Source: Aplidium turbinatum (taxonomy: Eukaryota; Chordata; Ascidiacea; Aplousobranchia; Polyclinidae). Taken from it: 64,000 bases of DNA. Shown piece after piece: positions 30,987 through 42,860 of this stretch. The DNA lies in the NCBI GenBank assembly GCA_918807975.1, contig OU964925.1:10702798-10766797 (forward strand), read 5' to 3'. Position 1 is the first letter of the stretch. Every line of letters begins with the position of its first letter. The position numbers and the translations under genes were made by a program. The notes under the pieces were generated by a model. It was given only the letters and a program-made list of their open reading frames with translations. It searched no databases and was not told where the DNA came from.

Positions 30987-33900
30987 TTTGTTGTGCTTGT
31001 TGTGCTTTCGTGTGGTGCTCATGGCGGAAACAAAATTGCTTGAATTTCAAAGTGAAGGAGATATACTTGACATTTTTCACTGAGAAATTTAGTTCGAAGC
31101 GCAGTGAAAAGTAATTAAGACGAAGAAACTGTGTTTGAAGATGAACGAACCACTTGTTTCGTTGCGAAGAACATTTGAAAAGGCCTTGTTTCTCCAATAA
31201 CTATTAACATATTCAAGATTTTGTCAAGCAAATTTTTGAAATAATAGGCTATGAAAAAAATCATTGCTTAAAGATTCAGGCTTTTAGTAGTTTGCATCGC
31301 TACTACATGTTGTAGATTTCACGTTTCAGCATAAAGCCAACTGCGACGGGGTCTGCTGAGGGGGGGGGGGGGCTGGAGACAGAAAAACATTTACACTTTT
31401 TGTCCAGTTTAAAGTGTCTGTGGAATGCATGTTCACTAAACTGTTGTATAAACCGACTAAATCCACGTTTTCCCCTGATTTAGTTTTCTAGGTTATTCAC
31501 ACACAATATTTGACGAAGGTCGACGCCAGGTGTGAAAGTGAGGGCTTTTGTTTGTACAGAAGCTGGGTAGTACTTTTTTGTTGTTATTTAATTTCATTAG
31601 TTTCTTAATTTTCATCACAAACCCCAAAAAAAAATGTTGAAAAGTCATGGAGAACTTTTACCAAAAATTTTCTTGTTTCTAAAAGTATCATCTCAAACAC
31701 GTCGACTGCTGTGGTCAAGTTAACTTGTGGAATCGGTCAGTAGCTTCCTACAAGATGACACCACGAAATATCCCTTGTACATAGCATTTTGGGTTAATAT
31801 TTGCTGGCATCTGGAGTAAGATTACTTAAATGATCGTTAGTCAACATGTTTAAAATGTTTTTCGCCTTGTTTTATGATGTAGGCTACCTGTTTTTGAATG
31901 AGGCCTTGAAACTAATTTATTTTTTAAGCAAAGCAAAATTTAGTAGGCTATTAGCAAAACTTCGGACATTTCCCCCTCCAGCTTCAGACATTGCAGTCTG
32001 TTTGTAAATAAAGTTTCTAGGGCTACAAAATCGCAGTTTAAAACAAAAACATTTAAGTAAACTGATTCTAATCAATGTTTTCGTGCAATTATTGACTTTA
32101 CACTGCTCTTACGTCACTTCAAGAATCTCGGAAATTAAACCAACGAGGAAAGCTGCTCCATGTAATGAGGCTGCAGATGACAGTAAACAATTTGAACTTT
32201 TGAAACAGCACGAATTTTCAACTGAGAATTTGATATAGCAAACAGTTTTAACTCCATCCTTAACTGCAATTATGTTTAACCAAATACGAAGTTTTAATGC
32301 TTAGGCTACTAGGTAGCCATCGTCCAAGAAACATAAAAAAGCATTGCAAAAGTGTCTAAATGTAATTGAGATTTTTATTTGAGGCTGTGGTAGAAGTGTT
32401 TCGCAAGAATTTGTGTTATCCAAGTTAATTGAGCGAATGTTTCACTTTTGAAAAATGGCTGTAAAAATGGTAAATTTAGAAATGAAATTGAGTCATATGA
32501 ATAACATGATTAAAACCAAGAAAGATCTTTGAAGATAAGAATACTCCCAAACGAAGAAAGGTAACAGAACAAAAATGTGTGAAAAATGCCGCATCACATA
32601 AGCTAAAACTTTATTGACAAGAACAATGGACAAGGTATTTTCACTCCGCTGTAAAGTCCATTGTAAACTCATGATAAACAACAAGTTCTTCGTAGAATAT
32701 CACGCAAGCACTGTTAACTTTTCAGAAGTGATTAAAGTTGTTATTGGGCTCATTGAGTAGTAAAGTAGTTACGACCAAATCAAACAATAAGCAAGGATCA
32801 ACGTGCTAAATTGCAATCTTCGAAGTGTTTGCCTGTTGTGGTTGTATGCCAGTCGAATATGAGACGCTACTAAGAGAAAAAAACAAAATCTTTAGCCCAT
32901 AAAGATTACCTTCCTTAAAAAAGCTTTGCTTTAAGGATTTTTTATAAATTTTCTTTTGGTTGTAAAGTATTTTTTTAGAGTAAACGTGTTCTCACCGACC
33001 GAGCGCTAAGTTAAAAATAGACCTAAAAGCCGCTCAAAATAAAAAAGGGCATAAAACTAAAATGTGCAAAAGATGCATCTTGCCGGGAATAGAGCAGATT
33101 TGAATCAACTAAATTGGCAATATTTGCTTGTTGTTTTGTGTTTGAATTGATCTTTGATACTAGCTTGCCAAAATTTTTTTTCGACTAAGTGTCACAGCTG
33201 ATAGAACATTACGTGCTTGAAATTTGCCGCATGAAAACAATAGCCTATGCATTACATCTGAAGCTTGCATTGTTGTCAATGATAATTTGACTAGAAAAAA
33301 CACCATTCAAAACAATATTCTTCAACATAATATGAAAGTGTTTTTATGGTAACCTGGTTTTCAGGTGATTGCAATTTGCAACTGGACCAAAGACATAGTT
33401 GTATTGACAACAACCAGTAGTAAATACAGTTTTCTTGCATGTATTTTGTATTTAAAAAAATTCTTGTGACTTTGTAATGAATAAAAATACTGACTTCAGT
33501 CTAACAGTACGTCATACCGCCTCGTCATTTTGTAAACCGTAAACCACAAAGCTGACAATGCAACTACAAACACAAACAATAAGTTGAAACAGCCCAATTC
33601 CAAATTTTTCAGAAAAGCTGTTTTAAGAATTTTCAAGCACTTCAAACTGAAACTTCAAAACGCTTTTACTTTTTTTCGACTTGCCAATAGAGTAATAGGT
33701 TTTTGCGGTCTTTAAGAGGTTTCTTTCGATGATTATGTACAGCTTGTGTGCACATTATCTTGTTTTCACATCAAAACCTCAGAAAATGCATTTCTGAAGT
33801 TATGCATGAAGATAGTTCCAATAATAACACTCGTTTACCTTTACAAGAAACGTTTTCAACATTGAAAAATCGTTTGAAGCTACAAACAATTTGGGAAGCA

Positions 33901-34602
33901 TTTTTTTGCTTGAATCTTCAAACCTTCCTACTGTAAAAGTTGAAATTTTAGGTTGAAACAAAAATAACTGAATGGTTTAAGTATAATTTATGTTTTAAAA
34001 ATAAACAAAAACGTATTGCAATTATTTCTTCATACCTTAATTTTCTATAAGTATGTGGATAAAAAGACAATTGTGTAGCAACAAATTACATTTTAACTGT
34101 CTTTACTAGGTCTTTTTAGATGTTTAATATTTTTTTTTAATTCTTAATTGTACTAAATTTATCTAGCAACTTTACCACATAAAATTTTCTGTTAGATTTA
34201 AAAATTTATTCGAGCATTGGTCTATTTTTTTACAACACTCTGCTATGCTTTTTGATATACAGTAAAGCGGTACGGTAGATGAAATTTTTGCTCGAAGCGT
34301 TGATGAACATTACTTTTGAAAAGATTGCATCTAAGTTCAAGCTGGCAATGCAGTTGGGGCGATATTCTCGTTTAATGCAAAAGCCTCGATAGGCTGCGTA
34401 TCAGTAAACATATTTGGATTACTTCCCTTAACAATATCTTTGCAATAACGTGCAAATCGTCTATAATCACTATTCTTAGTAGTGCCCGTAAGAAGGCGTT
34501 GTAACTATGATGTGAAACGGCAACTGTGGGCAACCATAGCCAACGAACCACATCTTATGAGTGCGAAACAGAATCTTGCATAAGTTTTTGCCGACAAAAG
34601 AA
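30987..34602. other. No supported gene; includes 13-base G run
   Basis: AT-rich sequence with short open frames only. A run of 13 G bases sits at 31360..31372. TAGGCTA-type heptamers become frequent here compared with the sequence to the left. No splice-paired coding frame was found. Confidence 0.5.
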
Positions 34603-34665
34603 CAGGGCTGTTGCGAGGAAAATTTAGCCTGGTACCAATGACATTTCCGGTCTCAAAAACAATCA
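34603..34665 (+). repeat. Dispersed repeat fragment, shared with 36336
   Basis: CAGGGCTGTTGCGAGG, then AGCCTGGTACCAATGA, is repeated with small changes at 36336..36395 (CAGGGCCGTTGAGAGG, then GGCCTGGTACCAATGA). The CAGGGC start is typical of hAT ends; the rest of this copy is missing. Confidence 0.45.
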
Positions 34666-34928
34666 CCAATAAAACAAAACATCTCTTTGAACTTACCAAA
34701 GAAGAAATGCCAGTAACATTGTTATAGTCGTCATTTTTACGTTGATATTATGTAACTTGTGACCTGCCTCACTACATAATAACATTCAGCGTTTTCTGGT
34801 ACAGACGCTGGAATTGATTACCACCGCACAACGTGTGTAATCAATTAAGCGATCTGTACCACGTTCCTTAGTTGATTGTTTTGCGTTTCTTTCATACTAT
34901 CTATTGCGCTGCTTTTATACACTGAATC

Positions 34929-34941
34929 AGTAAGTAACAAG
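34929..34941. repeat. SINE target duplication, left copy
   Basis: AGTAAGTAACAAG, matched after the tail by AGTAAATAACAAG at 35202..35214, 12 of 13 identical. Confidence 0.8.
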
Positions 34942-35201
34942 ACCAGCTCAGTGGCCGAGTGGTTTCGCCTTCGGCTCTGGTGCTGGTAGATCTTAGATCG
35001 ATTCCAGGTCGGGTCAAACCGCAGACTTTAAAAACGGTACCGATTGTGTTCTATCCTGCATAGCGCAGTGAGAATGAGTCGGGTGATAATGTGATAACAT
35101 CGTAAACCTGATATAAATTAAAAATGAGCCATGTCGCTAAAAGACCTTAGCTGTTGTGGAGCGACAATAAATAAAACCATAACATTATTATTATTATTAT
35201 T
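34942..35201 (+). mobile_element. tRNA-derived SINE with target duplication
   Basis: The head carries box A-like TGGCCGAGTGGTT and box B-like GATCGATTCCA, the internal RNA polymerase III promoter of a Ser/Leu-type tRNA relic. A body of about 150 bases and an (ATT)n tail follow. It is flanked by AGTAAGTAACAAG (34929..34941) and AGTAAATAACAAG (35202..35214), a 13-base target duplication with one mismatch. This is a complete SINE, probably mobilised by a LINE that recognises an ATT-type tail. Confidence 0.85.
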
Positions 35202-35214
35202 AGTAAATAACAAG

Positions 35215-35572
35215 AGGTAAATTGTTTTCTCACTTGGTTGACTACTACTGTTATTATTGCTTATTTTATATTAAACGTCTGGAAATACAACAGACATTTA
35301 ACTCATCGAGAAAGAGGAAGTGTTCTCCTAAAAACCAGGAGTTGCATACAAAGAGTTGTAAACGTGTTGCAGATGCATTACAGCAAACTGATTGACTTTT
35401 TAACCTTCCTGGAAAATTTTTGGTCCCTAAATTCATTTCTGGCCGGACCCGTGTCCAAAAGTAGCCTACCCACTGGACATCCTCTTGTCAACGCTACTGC
35501 CACAGAGTGCGTAATCTTGAAACAGACCAATATCATCAAAAAGCTAAGAAGACAGTAGAACAGTCTTTGGGT
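35215..35572. other. No supported gene
   Basis: An open frame of 106 codons on the plus strand (35238..35558) has no recognisable domain or signal and begins just after a SINE. It is listed so that the stretch is accounted for. Confidence 0.4.
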
Positions 35573-35808
35573 GGGTGTACGGTCGTTTGGTCGACAGGAC
35601 GTTTGGTCGACAAGACATTTGGTCGACAGGACGTTAGGTCGACAGAACGATTCATTTTAGGGTTAGGGTTAGGGTTAGGTTAGGGTTAAGGTTAGTCAAC
35701 TAACCCTAAAATGAATCGTTCTGTCGACCTAACGTCCTGTCGACTAAACGTCCAGTCGACCAAATGTCTGTCGACCAAACGTCCTGTCGACCAAATGACC
35801 GGGTACCC
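35573..35808. mobile_element. Foldback element of GGTCGAC units with TTAGGG core
   Basis: The left arm holds four 16-base units of the form TTTGGTCGACAGGACG; the right arm holds about five units in the opposite orientation. Between them the arms continue as ACGATTCATTTTAGGGTTAG and its inverse, around a spacer rich in TTAGGG. The outer ends GGGTGTACGGTCGTTTGGTC and, inverted, GGGTACCCGGTCATTTGGTC match at about 17 of 20. The unit core GGTCGACC is itself palindromic. No coding frame is present, so it would be non-autonomous. Confidence 0.7.
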
Positions 35809-36335
35809 TTTGGATGCACCTTTACATGTAAACCCTAAACCAGTCCACAACTCAAATGCTTGTAAATGCGGAACGTTGGTGTGATTTGACAGTCACGAGG
35901 CTTGATAGCCTATAACCTAACGTTTCCAAGCATTTGTAGCCTACGCTGACTGATTGAAACAAATAATTTACATGGAGTCATTTTTATACTTAAATGATGA
36001 GCTCATGGTTTTGCAGTTTGAGATTGAGATGCCAAAAAGGACGTATGATCGAACTAGCCCCTGCAAAAACGAAAAGAAATGACATTTAAAATCCTAATAC
36101 CAAGACTAGGAAAAATCAATCACAGCGTGGTTGAAGTGTGTTTTGAGCAAAAGCGTTCATCAATTATTTAAATAAAACAAGAAAGTGATCTTTAAAGTGC
36201 GTAGACACACAGTTTTGGCAAGCATTAAGATAGAACATTGAAAGGAACTTTGTCAGAAATCAAAATTGGGAAATGCCTCTGAATGAAGGTGTGCACGAAT
36301 GACGTAATTTAATGTTCCATGTAGTCTAAGCCATG
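35809..36335. other. No supported gene
   Basis: AT-rich sequence with several TAGCCTA heptamers. No open frame or repeat could be named. Confidence 0.45.
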
Positions 36336-36537
36336 CAGGGCCGTTGAGAGGATGATTTAGGCCTGGTACCAATGAGATCTTCGGGCCCTAAATCTATAAA
36401 TTTATAAGAAAAATGCATTATATCTAAATAATACCCGATGGCTTCTTCAATTTCCCGGGCCTCTTGGAAACGTCCGGGCTCCTGAAATATCCCGGTCCCA
36501 GGTTCAAAAGTACCCGTTGGACCTCCCTGTCAGCGCT
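36336..36537. mobile_element. Small hAT-like element, 202 bases
   Basis: The left end CAGGGCCGTTGAGAGG and the right end, inverted, AGCGCTGACAGGGAGGTCC are loosely alike. The interior has CCCGGGCC and TCCCGG-rich blocks unlike its AT-rich surroundings. The left 60 bases recur at 34603. Target duplication is not clear. Confidence 0.4.
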
Positions 36538-37011
36538 ACTCGTCTAATCTTCTTCCAGTAAATGTGATGCGATATCGCAGATTAAATTGTCAATGCGACT
36601 GTTTGAAAAATTGCTAAAGTCATTTCAAAACTAATCTAGAAAAATTTTGCCAATTTCTTTTGTAGTTGTCAAAGTCAGCAGCGTAAATATACGTAAGTTT
36701 GTACTGCAGTAGCACAACAGCCCATGCAGTTTGTAGGTGGTATGGGTGGCCATATAATAGGACATAGCCTTTAAAGGGGACCTGAAATGAAAAATTAAAA
36801 TTTTTTTGGTGATTCTTTAGTGTTTAAGTATTATATTTTTTGAAAAATTTTTTTGATATGCCTTTTTGTTTGGGAGATATAACCAAATGAAAATCGGCCA
36901 CCTGATGGCGCTATGTGTCTTGTGACGTCATCGGCTGGCAACCAAGTAAACAGCTTCATGCATTTGCCTTAGAAACGTCGCATAGGTCATTGCATATTGA
37001 GCATAAACAAG

Positions 37012-37140
37012 ATGTCTGAAACAAGACAAGGATTTCTCTTTGAACCAAAAAGACGGCGACTTGACAGCAAAGAACATCATTCTGATTCGTGCTCTGACAA
37101 CACCAGTTCAGACAGCAGTTGGATGGAAAATTTGCATTGA
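37012..37140 (+). pseudogene. Short Ser/Asp-rich frame inside the Kolobok-like element
   Basis: Forty-two codons, starting MSETRQGFLFEPKRRRLDS, then a Ser/Asp-rich stretch ending SSWMENLH. The basic patch followed by an acidic serine tail resembles the N-termini of proteins carried by such elements in invertebrates (the P2X7-like accessory type). That identification is inference from general appearance only. Confidence 0.4.
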
Positions 37141-37465
37141 AAAAAATGCAGGAAAATAATTTGCTTGAACCAAGTGGTTTATATCAACTAAAAGTAGCCT
37201 ATGTATTCAGAGTTGCCTAATATGCCTTTGCCTACCCTGCCAATGTTTTACTGTCTTACTGACCTGTTTCAAAGTCTTGTTGTTTTCTCGCTTTGCTATT
37301 CGATCCAAACGCCCGATCGTACTCACAGACCTGTACCTAGGTCGATCGAGGTACTGTATTGACAGTGGCTTTCACATATCTTGAAAAATCAAAGACAGAA
37401 GAAACAACTTCAGGGATAAGCAGGTGTTTGGACTTGGTGCCTTGTAGCTCTGCCTGTAGATCGCG

Positions 37466-37600
37466 TTAATAATCGCTGGCCAGAAAATGATTGCTGCACA
37501 CACGGCAGTGCTTGTTCACAGGTGGGTTTTTGAGTTTCATTGCTGAGATCCATTTCTTCAGCTTGTCGTCATTATTCAGAGGTAAACGATGAAAGATTTG
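37466..37600 (-). pseudogene. THAP zinc-finger remnant
   Basis: The frame reads FHRLPLNNDDKLKKWISAMK, then NKHCRVCSNHFLASDY and a stop. FHRFPxD...KxW and RVCSxHF...DY are THAP hallmarks, including the C-x-x-H of the C2CH zinc site; the first cysteines are not visible in this frame. It sits on the minus strand inside the TTAA-flanked element. Confidence 0.75.
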
Positions 37601-37941
37601 ACGATTTCCCGGTTAGTACAACCGGGAGCCATACAAGTAGCCACCATTTTAAGGATGTAAAAACTCCCTTAGCACAAAATTGTTCGCTGTTTCGGTAGCC
37701 TACGCGATTTGTTCCTTGTGTTTGTACGCAAAACAATAGACCTTGGAATTGGATGCCGCTTTGCCAGCTAATGACGTCATCAAAAATTTTGACCAATCAG
37801 AATCATTCAATTCAAAAAAGGTTTTTTTAGGTTTTTTAATTAATGGTAACACAAAAAATAAAAAAATTGTTGAAAAACGTTTTATTTCAGAAAGATCTAC
37901 AAATACAAAAGCTATGTATTTTCGTTGCAGTGCACCTTTAA

Positions 37942-39719
37942 TTTTATTTCATGTTTATATTGATAGGCCATAATTGGTAATGGGTAGACAAAGACAACAA
38001 ATTATCAACTAGCATAATAAAAGTACTCTGGAAAGTTTATACAAAACGATAATAGTAAACTATTTTCATTTTCATATTATTAAAAATATTTGAATACAAA
38101 ATCTATCTGCCGAAGTGAAACTTTCCGAGAGGCATTAAAATAAATTGGAATCTTCACGTTTGGTTTTGACGCTGAATAAATGTTACTCTAGCTTAGCAGA
38201 GAACGAGTTTTGTATAAGAAAAATGTAGGGAGATTTGGAACAAGTCCAATCCTCAACTTTTGGCTGCAATTGTTGTTTCATCTAGAAATTAAAAGTTATC
38301 TGCGATCTTGCGATTATTCTGCAACTTCTAAGCTCATGTCGGTCTAATAAAATAAGTTATACCTATTGACCGGAAAATTAGCCTATGTAATACTGACAGA
38401 TGAAACGATAAAAATATACCGGATCTTCAACAGGTTTACTTTTCGAAAGTTGAGCCAGTGACGTATCTAGAAAGACAATTTCAGGAGGTCAAAAGCAACT
38501 GCTGGGAAGGCAAAATTTTATTATTTGGAATAAAACTATGTTTCAAAATATAGCTACTGGATGCAGCCAAACATTCGTAAAATGTCGTTCAATATGTAGC
38601 CTACTGTAATGCAACGTCATTAAAACGTTGTAATAGTATTGGAATCATTTTTTTTTTCAGAAGGCAAGATACAATTTTTGGGAGAAGGAGACGATTGTTC
38701 CCGGAAGCCCCGGTGGCTACGTACCAGAGTTAAGCATGTACAGTGGCTCTTCGATACAAAGCCATCACTTGCTCCACACTGTTGTCAAATGAAATTAAAA
38801 AAAGAATTGCAAAGTTGTTTCATGGAAGAACGCTGCCAACTTCGTTTCCGAGCTTTTTATTTCACTAGAAATCCACAATAGGCTACCATTTTCTAAACTG
38901 TGCAAAATAGAATAAGTTCATTTCAGAACAACATCATTAGATATAGCCAAGAGGATGGCTAGAAGACATTAAATGTAACATAGTGCAATGGTTTGGAACG
39001 TAAAGTTAATGTCAATAAAGTAAATTAACAGAAATCAAATCCGTCACCACAAAAAGGAAGTGATCGACGTATTTTAAAACCGAAAGCTGTTTTTTAGCGA
39101 ATGATTTCATCAACTTATTTTTAAAGATATTAAAACTGCGGCTAAAATAATGACAAGTTTCATGACTTCCTTTGTTGTAATTTCCGTATTTCAATTATGA
39201 ATAGACTATTACTAAATCAATAGCTTTTACACGAAGAAGACACATATTTGATTTATCACAGTCAAGAAACACATGATCAATCTTTTAACAATATTGATGA
39301 CTTCAATACTGAAGCCTTCTGCAGTGCTGGGCTGTGACAATAGCCGCAGTAGGAAACACAACTGACACCAAACCGCAAGAATGATCGCTAGATAATTACA
39401 GTAGGCTGGCTACATTTCCGAACTAAATAGGCTCCGACCACTTATTGCTAGCACAAATGGGAGCTTAGTCAGTTTTTATTATAATTAAATGGTTTGTTAT
39501 CACTTCACTTTTTGGACCAAATGTAGATATCCTGCAACATCACCCGACAATTGGTGATGATTTCCACGCTTCACCGTCAACACACGCCAGTATCGCAATG
39601 TGATTTATGCTAACGAACGACGTTTGTTTGACAAAAATAAGGGTCAAATAGGCATACTGCATAGTGCATACCTCCTATTTTGCAGCGTCTGAACTAGGCT
39701 GGTTAGGCTATTTATTTAT
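37942..39719. other. No supported gene
   Basis: Contains an 80-codon plus-strand frame (38639..38881) without a known domain. The sequence is AT-rich with many TAGCCTA heptamers. Confidence 0.45.
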
Positions 39720-40727
39720 AGGCCTACCATATTTTTATCGCCTAAAAAGAGGACACGTTTCGCCTGCAAGTAAATTTTATGCTTAAAGAATCTTTTACAT
39801 GTTTTTAGATCATTCATTACAATATTGCCCTACGCAGCAAAAGTTATCAAAAAAAACGAGAAAACAGATTGACTGAACGTTTAAATTATTTGTTCTCATT
39901 TCTAGTGTTCCCTTAACTTAAGACAACAAGTGATTTTATATTTTTAAGAGTCAGCAAAAAGTTAAAAAAGACCTAATTTTTAGACAGTTTCAGTCAGACA
40001 GCATTCAAAGCAATGATCGCAAAAATCTGCAAAATGTGACAAATCAGGCACGACCTCCAGGTCAAGCCTTAACTTTTTTAACGAAATTGTTAAATTATTT
40101 GCAAGAAATATGACTAAAACAGTAGGCTGCACATTACCGTTAAAATGCTAAAAACGGCGTGAACTAAAAAGCTGTTCCTTTCCTTGCAAAGCTGTATAGG
40201 TAGGCCTATCCATGCCACGATTTCTTTTGCCGTAGGTTAGGTTTTATACACATTGCACTTTTAGACATTACTTTCGATTTGTTCAAGAACCAAACTGAGT
40301 TGGTAATCAACAACGTTAGGCTACGTCTACCAGCGTTGCACGGTATCAATATAAAACGTATGTGGGTAAAAGAATAATTCTTTGTGAAAGTGTGAGCATG
40401 ACCTTTGAAATGTCATTTAATAAATATCTTACAGTGAACCAGGCAATGAACGTTCAACAGCGGTTCCATAAAATGCGCCAATTTCTTGTAGAATTTATAA
40501 ATCAGCATGTTAGGCTACTTTGGTAGTACAAAATGTTTAGAAAAAAAAGCCTACAAGCCGTCGTTGAAACGTCACCAAGCAATGTAATCCCGTTGAAAAT
40601 ATAAGCATGAAAAACCAAATTGTCAAAAAAGAGGACATTTGAGCATTTTTTAGTGTCCTCGGAGGACAATTCATTCTTCTTGAAAAAAGAGGACAAATCC
40701 TCTTAAAAGAGGACATATGGTAGCCCT
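39720..40727. mobile_element. hAT-like element with AGAGGAC ends, about 1 kb
   Basis: The left end AGGCCTACCATATTTTTATC runs into AAAAAGAGGACACG; the right end, inverted, is AGGGCTACCATATGTCCTC then CTTTT. The GGCTACCATA...GTCCTCTTTT pattern recurs in hAT-type repeats of other animals. The right part also has several GAGGACA repeats (about 40633..40718). The target site is AT-rich (ATTTAT on both sides). No transposase frame was seen. Confidence 0.5.
40028..40070. repeat. Copy of the arm of the palindrome at 55995
   Basis: CTGCAAAATGTGACAAATCAGG, followed by a CTCCAGGTCAAGCC stretch, matches the arm at 56374..56416. It lies inside the AGAGGAC element, so either it was part of that element or it was inserted into it. 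Confidence 0.5.
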
Positions 40728-41986
40728 ATTTATATATAGCACTTAAAATATCATATTTGAACCTAAAAAATTCAATTTAAATATGATACATAATGTTCAA
40801 AAAAACTTGAAAATTTGAACTAACGAAAGCTCATAAAAATATTATGCTTAGAGATTTTGATAGAGGACAACTTACACGAATTTAAAAAGTCTTGCTTTTA
40901 ATATCCATTAAACTGTTGCCATGCATAATTGCACAACAACTCCATTTTGTCGTTAGTTTCATACAAAAATAGTTTTTCCCAGCAGCCTACGATATAGAGG
41001 CTTAAAGTCTTCACGCTTTCCTAAGTTATTTAAATAACAAGAGCTGGTGGTTAGTGTCTGCATCAATTGTACACACTTTGCAAGTCCCACGTCATGTCTA
41101 CATATTGCTATTTTCTGTCTAAGAAGCAAGTGCCTATTTCCAGAGCACGCTTATATTTGTTTCAAAATCAGTTTAGTTACTACGAGTACCATAACAGTTT
41201 TACGGAAATGTAACGGATTCAATGTCAAATAAGTGATGAGAAACGACCAATTATTAGGACATCATCACAACTTGTTCTTGCGACAAAGGCGTGGGAATTG
41301 ATAAACCACCCATAACTTAACTCATTATTTAAAGGCATAAACATTGTGTCATAATTAAAAAGTGAAACACAATAAAAAGAACTTCATAGGTGAGTAACAT
41401 TAGCGACATCATTCTGATTTCATCACCAGTCATCCCTGATGAGACCTGCCTGTCCACAATAATTTGTACGTTTGTGGGTTTGACCGTTGCTGTCAAAACA
41501 AATATTGCGCGAGAAACTGGAAGCTTTTACGATATCATTGCATCCTTTGATCACGGTTGAACAGATAGCAAACCAATTTACCAGTTGATTTTTAAAATAA
41601 GGCCATTTATCTACTTTATTGCGGAAGGGGATGGGGCAGACAGTGAAAGACATTACTGTATTGACACAAATTTTTGAAAAGCCAGTGTCGCAAAAACTCT
41701 CAACGAAACAAAGTTTATAATTTTTAAACGCTAAACGACGCATACAAACAGGTTGTTTTTGATGCAACAAAAGATAAGACGTCCTATTGGTGGCCCAACA
41801 GAATAACCAAAATAATAGGCTACATGTGACTTGTGAAAAACACTTTCAATACAATATTTGCATTTCGCCTTCAAATGATGAGTTTACAATCAAATTTATG
41901 TTCTGGCCGAGTTTTTTCTGTAATAAATTAAGGACCGAGCAACACCTTACTATGGGTATGATTTTGTGAAACACCAAATAGACCGA
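40728..41986. other. No supported gene
   Basis: The longest frame is 115 codons on the minus strand (41423..41770), Cys-rich (9 Cys) but without a signal peptide or clear splice borders. It was not accepted as an exon. Confidence 0.4.
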
Positions 41987-42149
41987 GAGCCTACGACAGA
42001 AGATTTCACCCATAAAGGTACAAAAGGTTTGACCCCTTGAAGTTACTGGGGTCAACCATGTCACTCACAGAAAGTATGGAAGATTGACCGCACCGGGTGG
42101 ATCTGGACCCTAGAGCCCCCTAAAAAGCCCAAAAAGGGGGTTAATTTCA

Positions 42150-42860
42150 CCCCACAAGGTACATGGACCAAACTTGGTGAAAACGAAGTTCTATGTCAGG
42201 ACATCACAAAAATATCAAATCTAACAATATTTTCGGGTGGAAAGGTGATGTAAGACCCCCCCAAAGTGACCCCTCAGGGGGTTAATTTCACCCCATAAGG
42301 TACATGGACCAAAGTTGGTCAAAACGAAGTCTTATGTCAGGACATCACAAAAATATCAAATCTAACAATATTTTCGAGTGGAAAGGTGATGTAAGATGAA
42401 TTCAAAGTGACTTCCTTTAATGTGACCCCCTCGGAAGGTTTATTCCACCCCATTAAGTACATGGACCAAACTTGGTCAAAATGAAGTCTTATGTCAGGAC
42501 ATCACAAAAATATCAAATCTAACAATATTTTCGGGTGGAAAGGTGGTGTAAGATGACTTCAAAGTGACTTCCCTTAATGTGACCCCCTCGGAAGGTGTAT
42601 TTCACCCCATAAAGTACATGAACCAAACTTGGTCAAAACGAAGTCTTATGTCAGGACATCACAAAAATATCAAATCTAACAATATTTTCGGGTGGAAAGG
42701 TGATGTAAGATGTCATCAAAGTGACCCCCAGAGGGTTTATTTCACCATAGAGTACATGGACCAAACGTGGTCAAAACGAAGTCTTCTAGGGCATCACAAA
42801 ATATCAAATCTAACAATACTCTCAGTTGGAAAGGTAATAAAAGACCTACCCAAAAGTGAA
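42150..42860 (+). repeat. Tandem repeat array, five units
   Basis: Units share TACATGGACCAAACTTGGTC, GTCAGGACATCACAAAAATA, CTAACAATATTTTCGGGTGG and AAAGGTGATGTAAGA. Successive starts of TACATGGACC at about 42158, 42300, 42458, 42614 and 42753 give periods of about 139 to 158 bases, the variation coming from GTGACCCCC-rich joints. Confidence 0.8.

Larger units (their letters stand above)
36775..37937. mobile_element. Kolobok-like DNA transposon relic with THAP remnant
   Basis: TTAA flanks both ends (36771..36774 and 37938..37941). The ends AGGGGACCTGAAATGAAAA and, inverted, AGGTGCACTGCAACGAAAA agree at 14 of 19. The interior carries a THAP zinc-finger remnant on the minus strand and a short acidic frame on the plus strand. 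A TTAA target and a THAP domain are both known for Kolobok transposons. The transposase catalytic core was not seen, so this is a decayed, internally deleted copy. Confidence 0.65.

Noticed and set aside
34942-35020. A true tRNA gene
   Set aside because: Box A and B are present but the fold cannot be completed, and an unrelated body, ATT tail and target duplication follow; it is a SINE head.
35660-35700. TTAGGG repeats as a telomere
   Set aside because: Only a few units, inside an inverted repeat and with unique DNA on both sides.
41423-41770. Cys-rich 115-codon minus-strand frame
   Set aside because: No signal peptide, no recognisable cysteine spacing and no clear splice borders; length is compatible with chance in AT-rich DNA.
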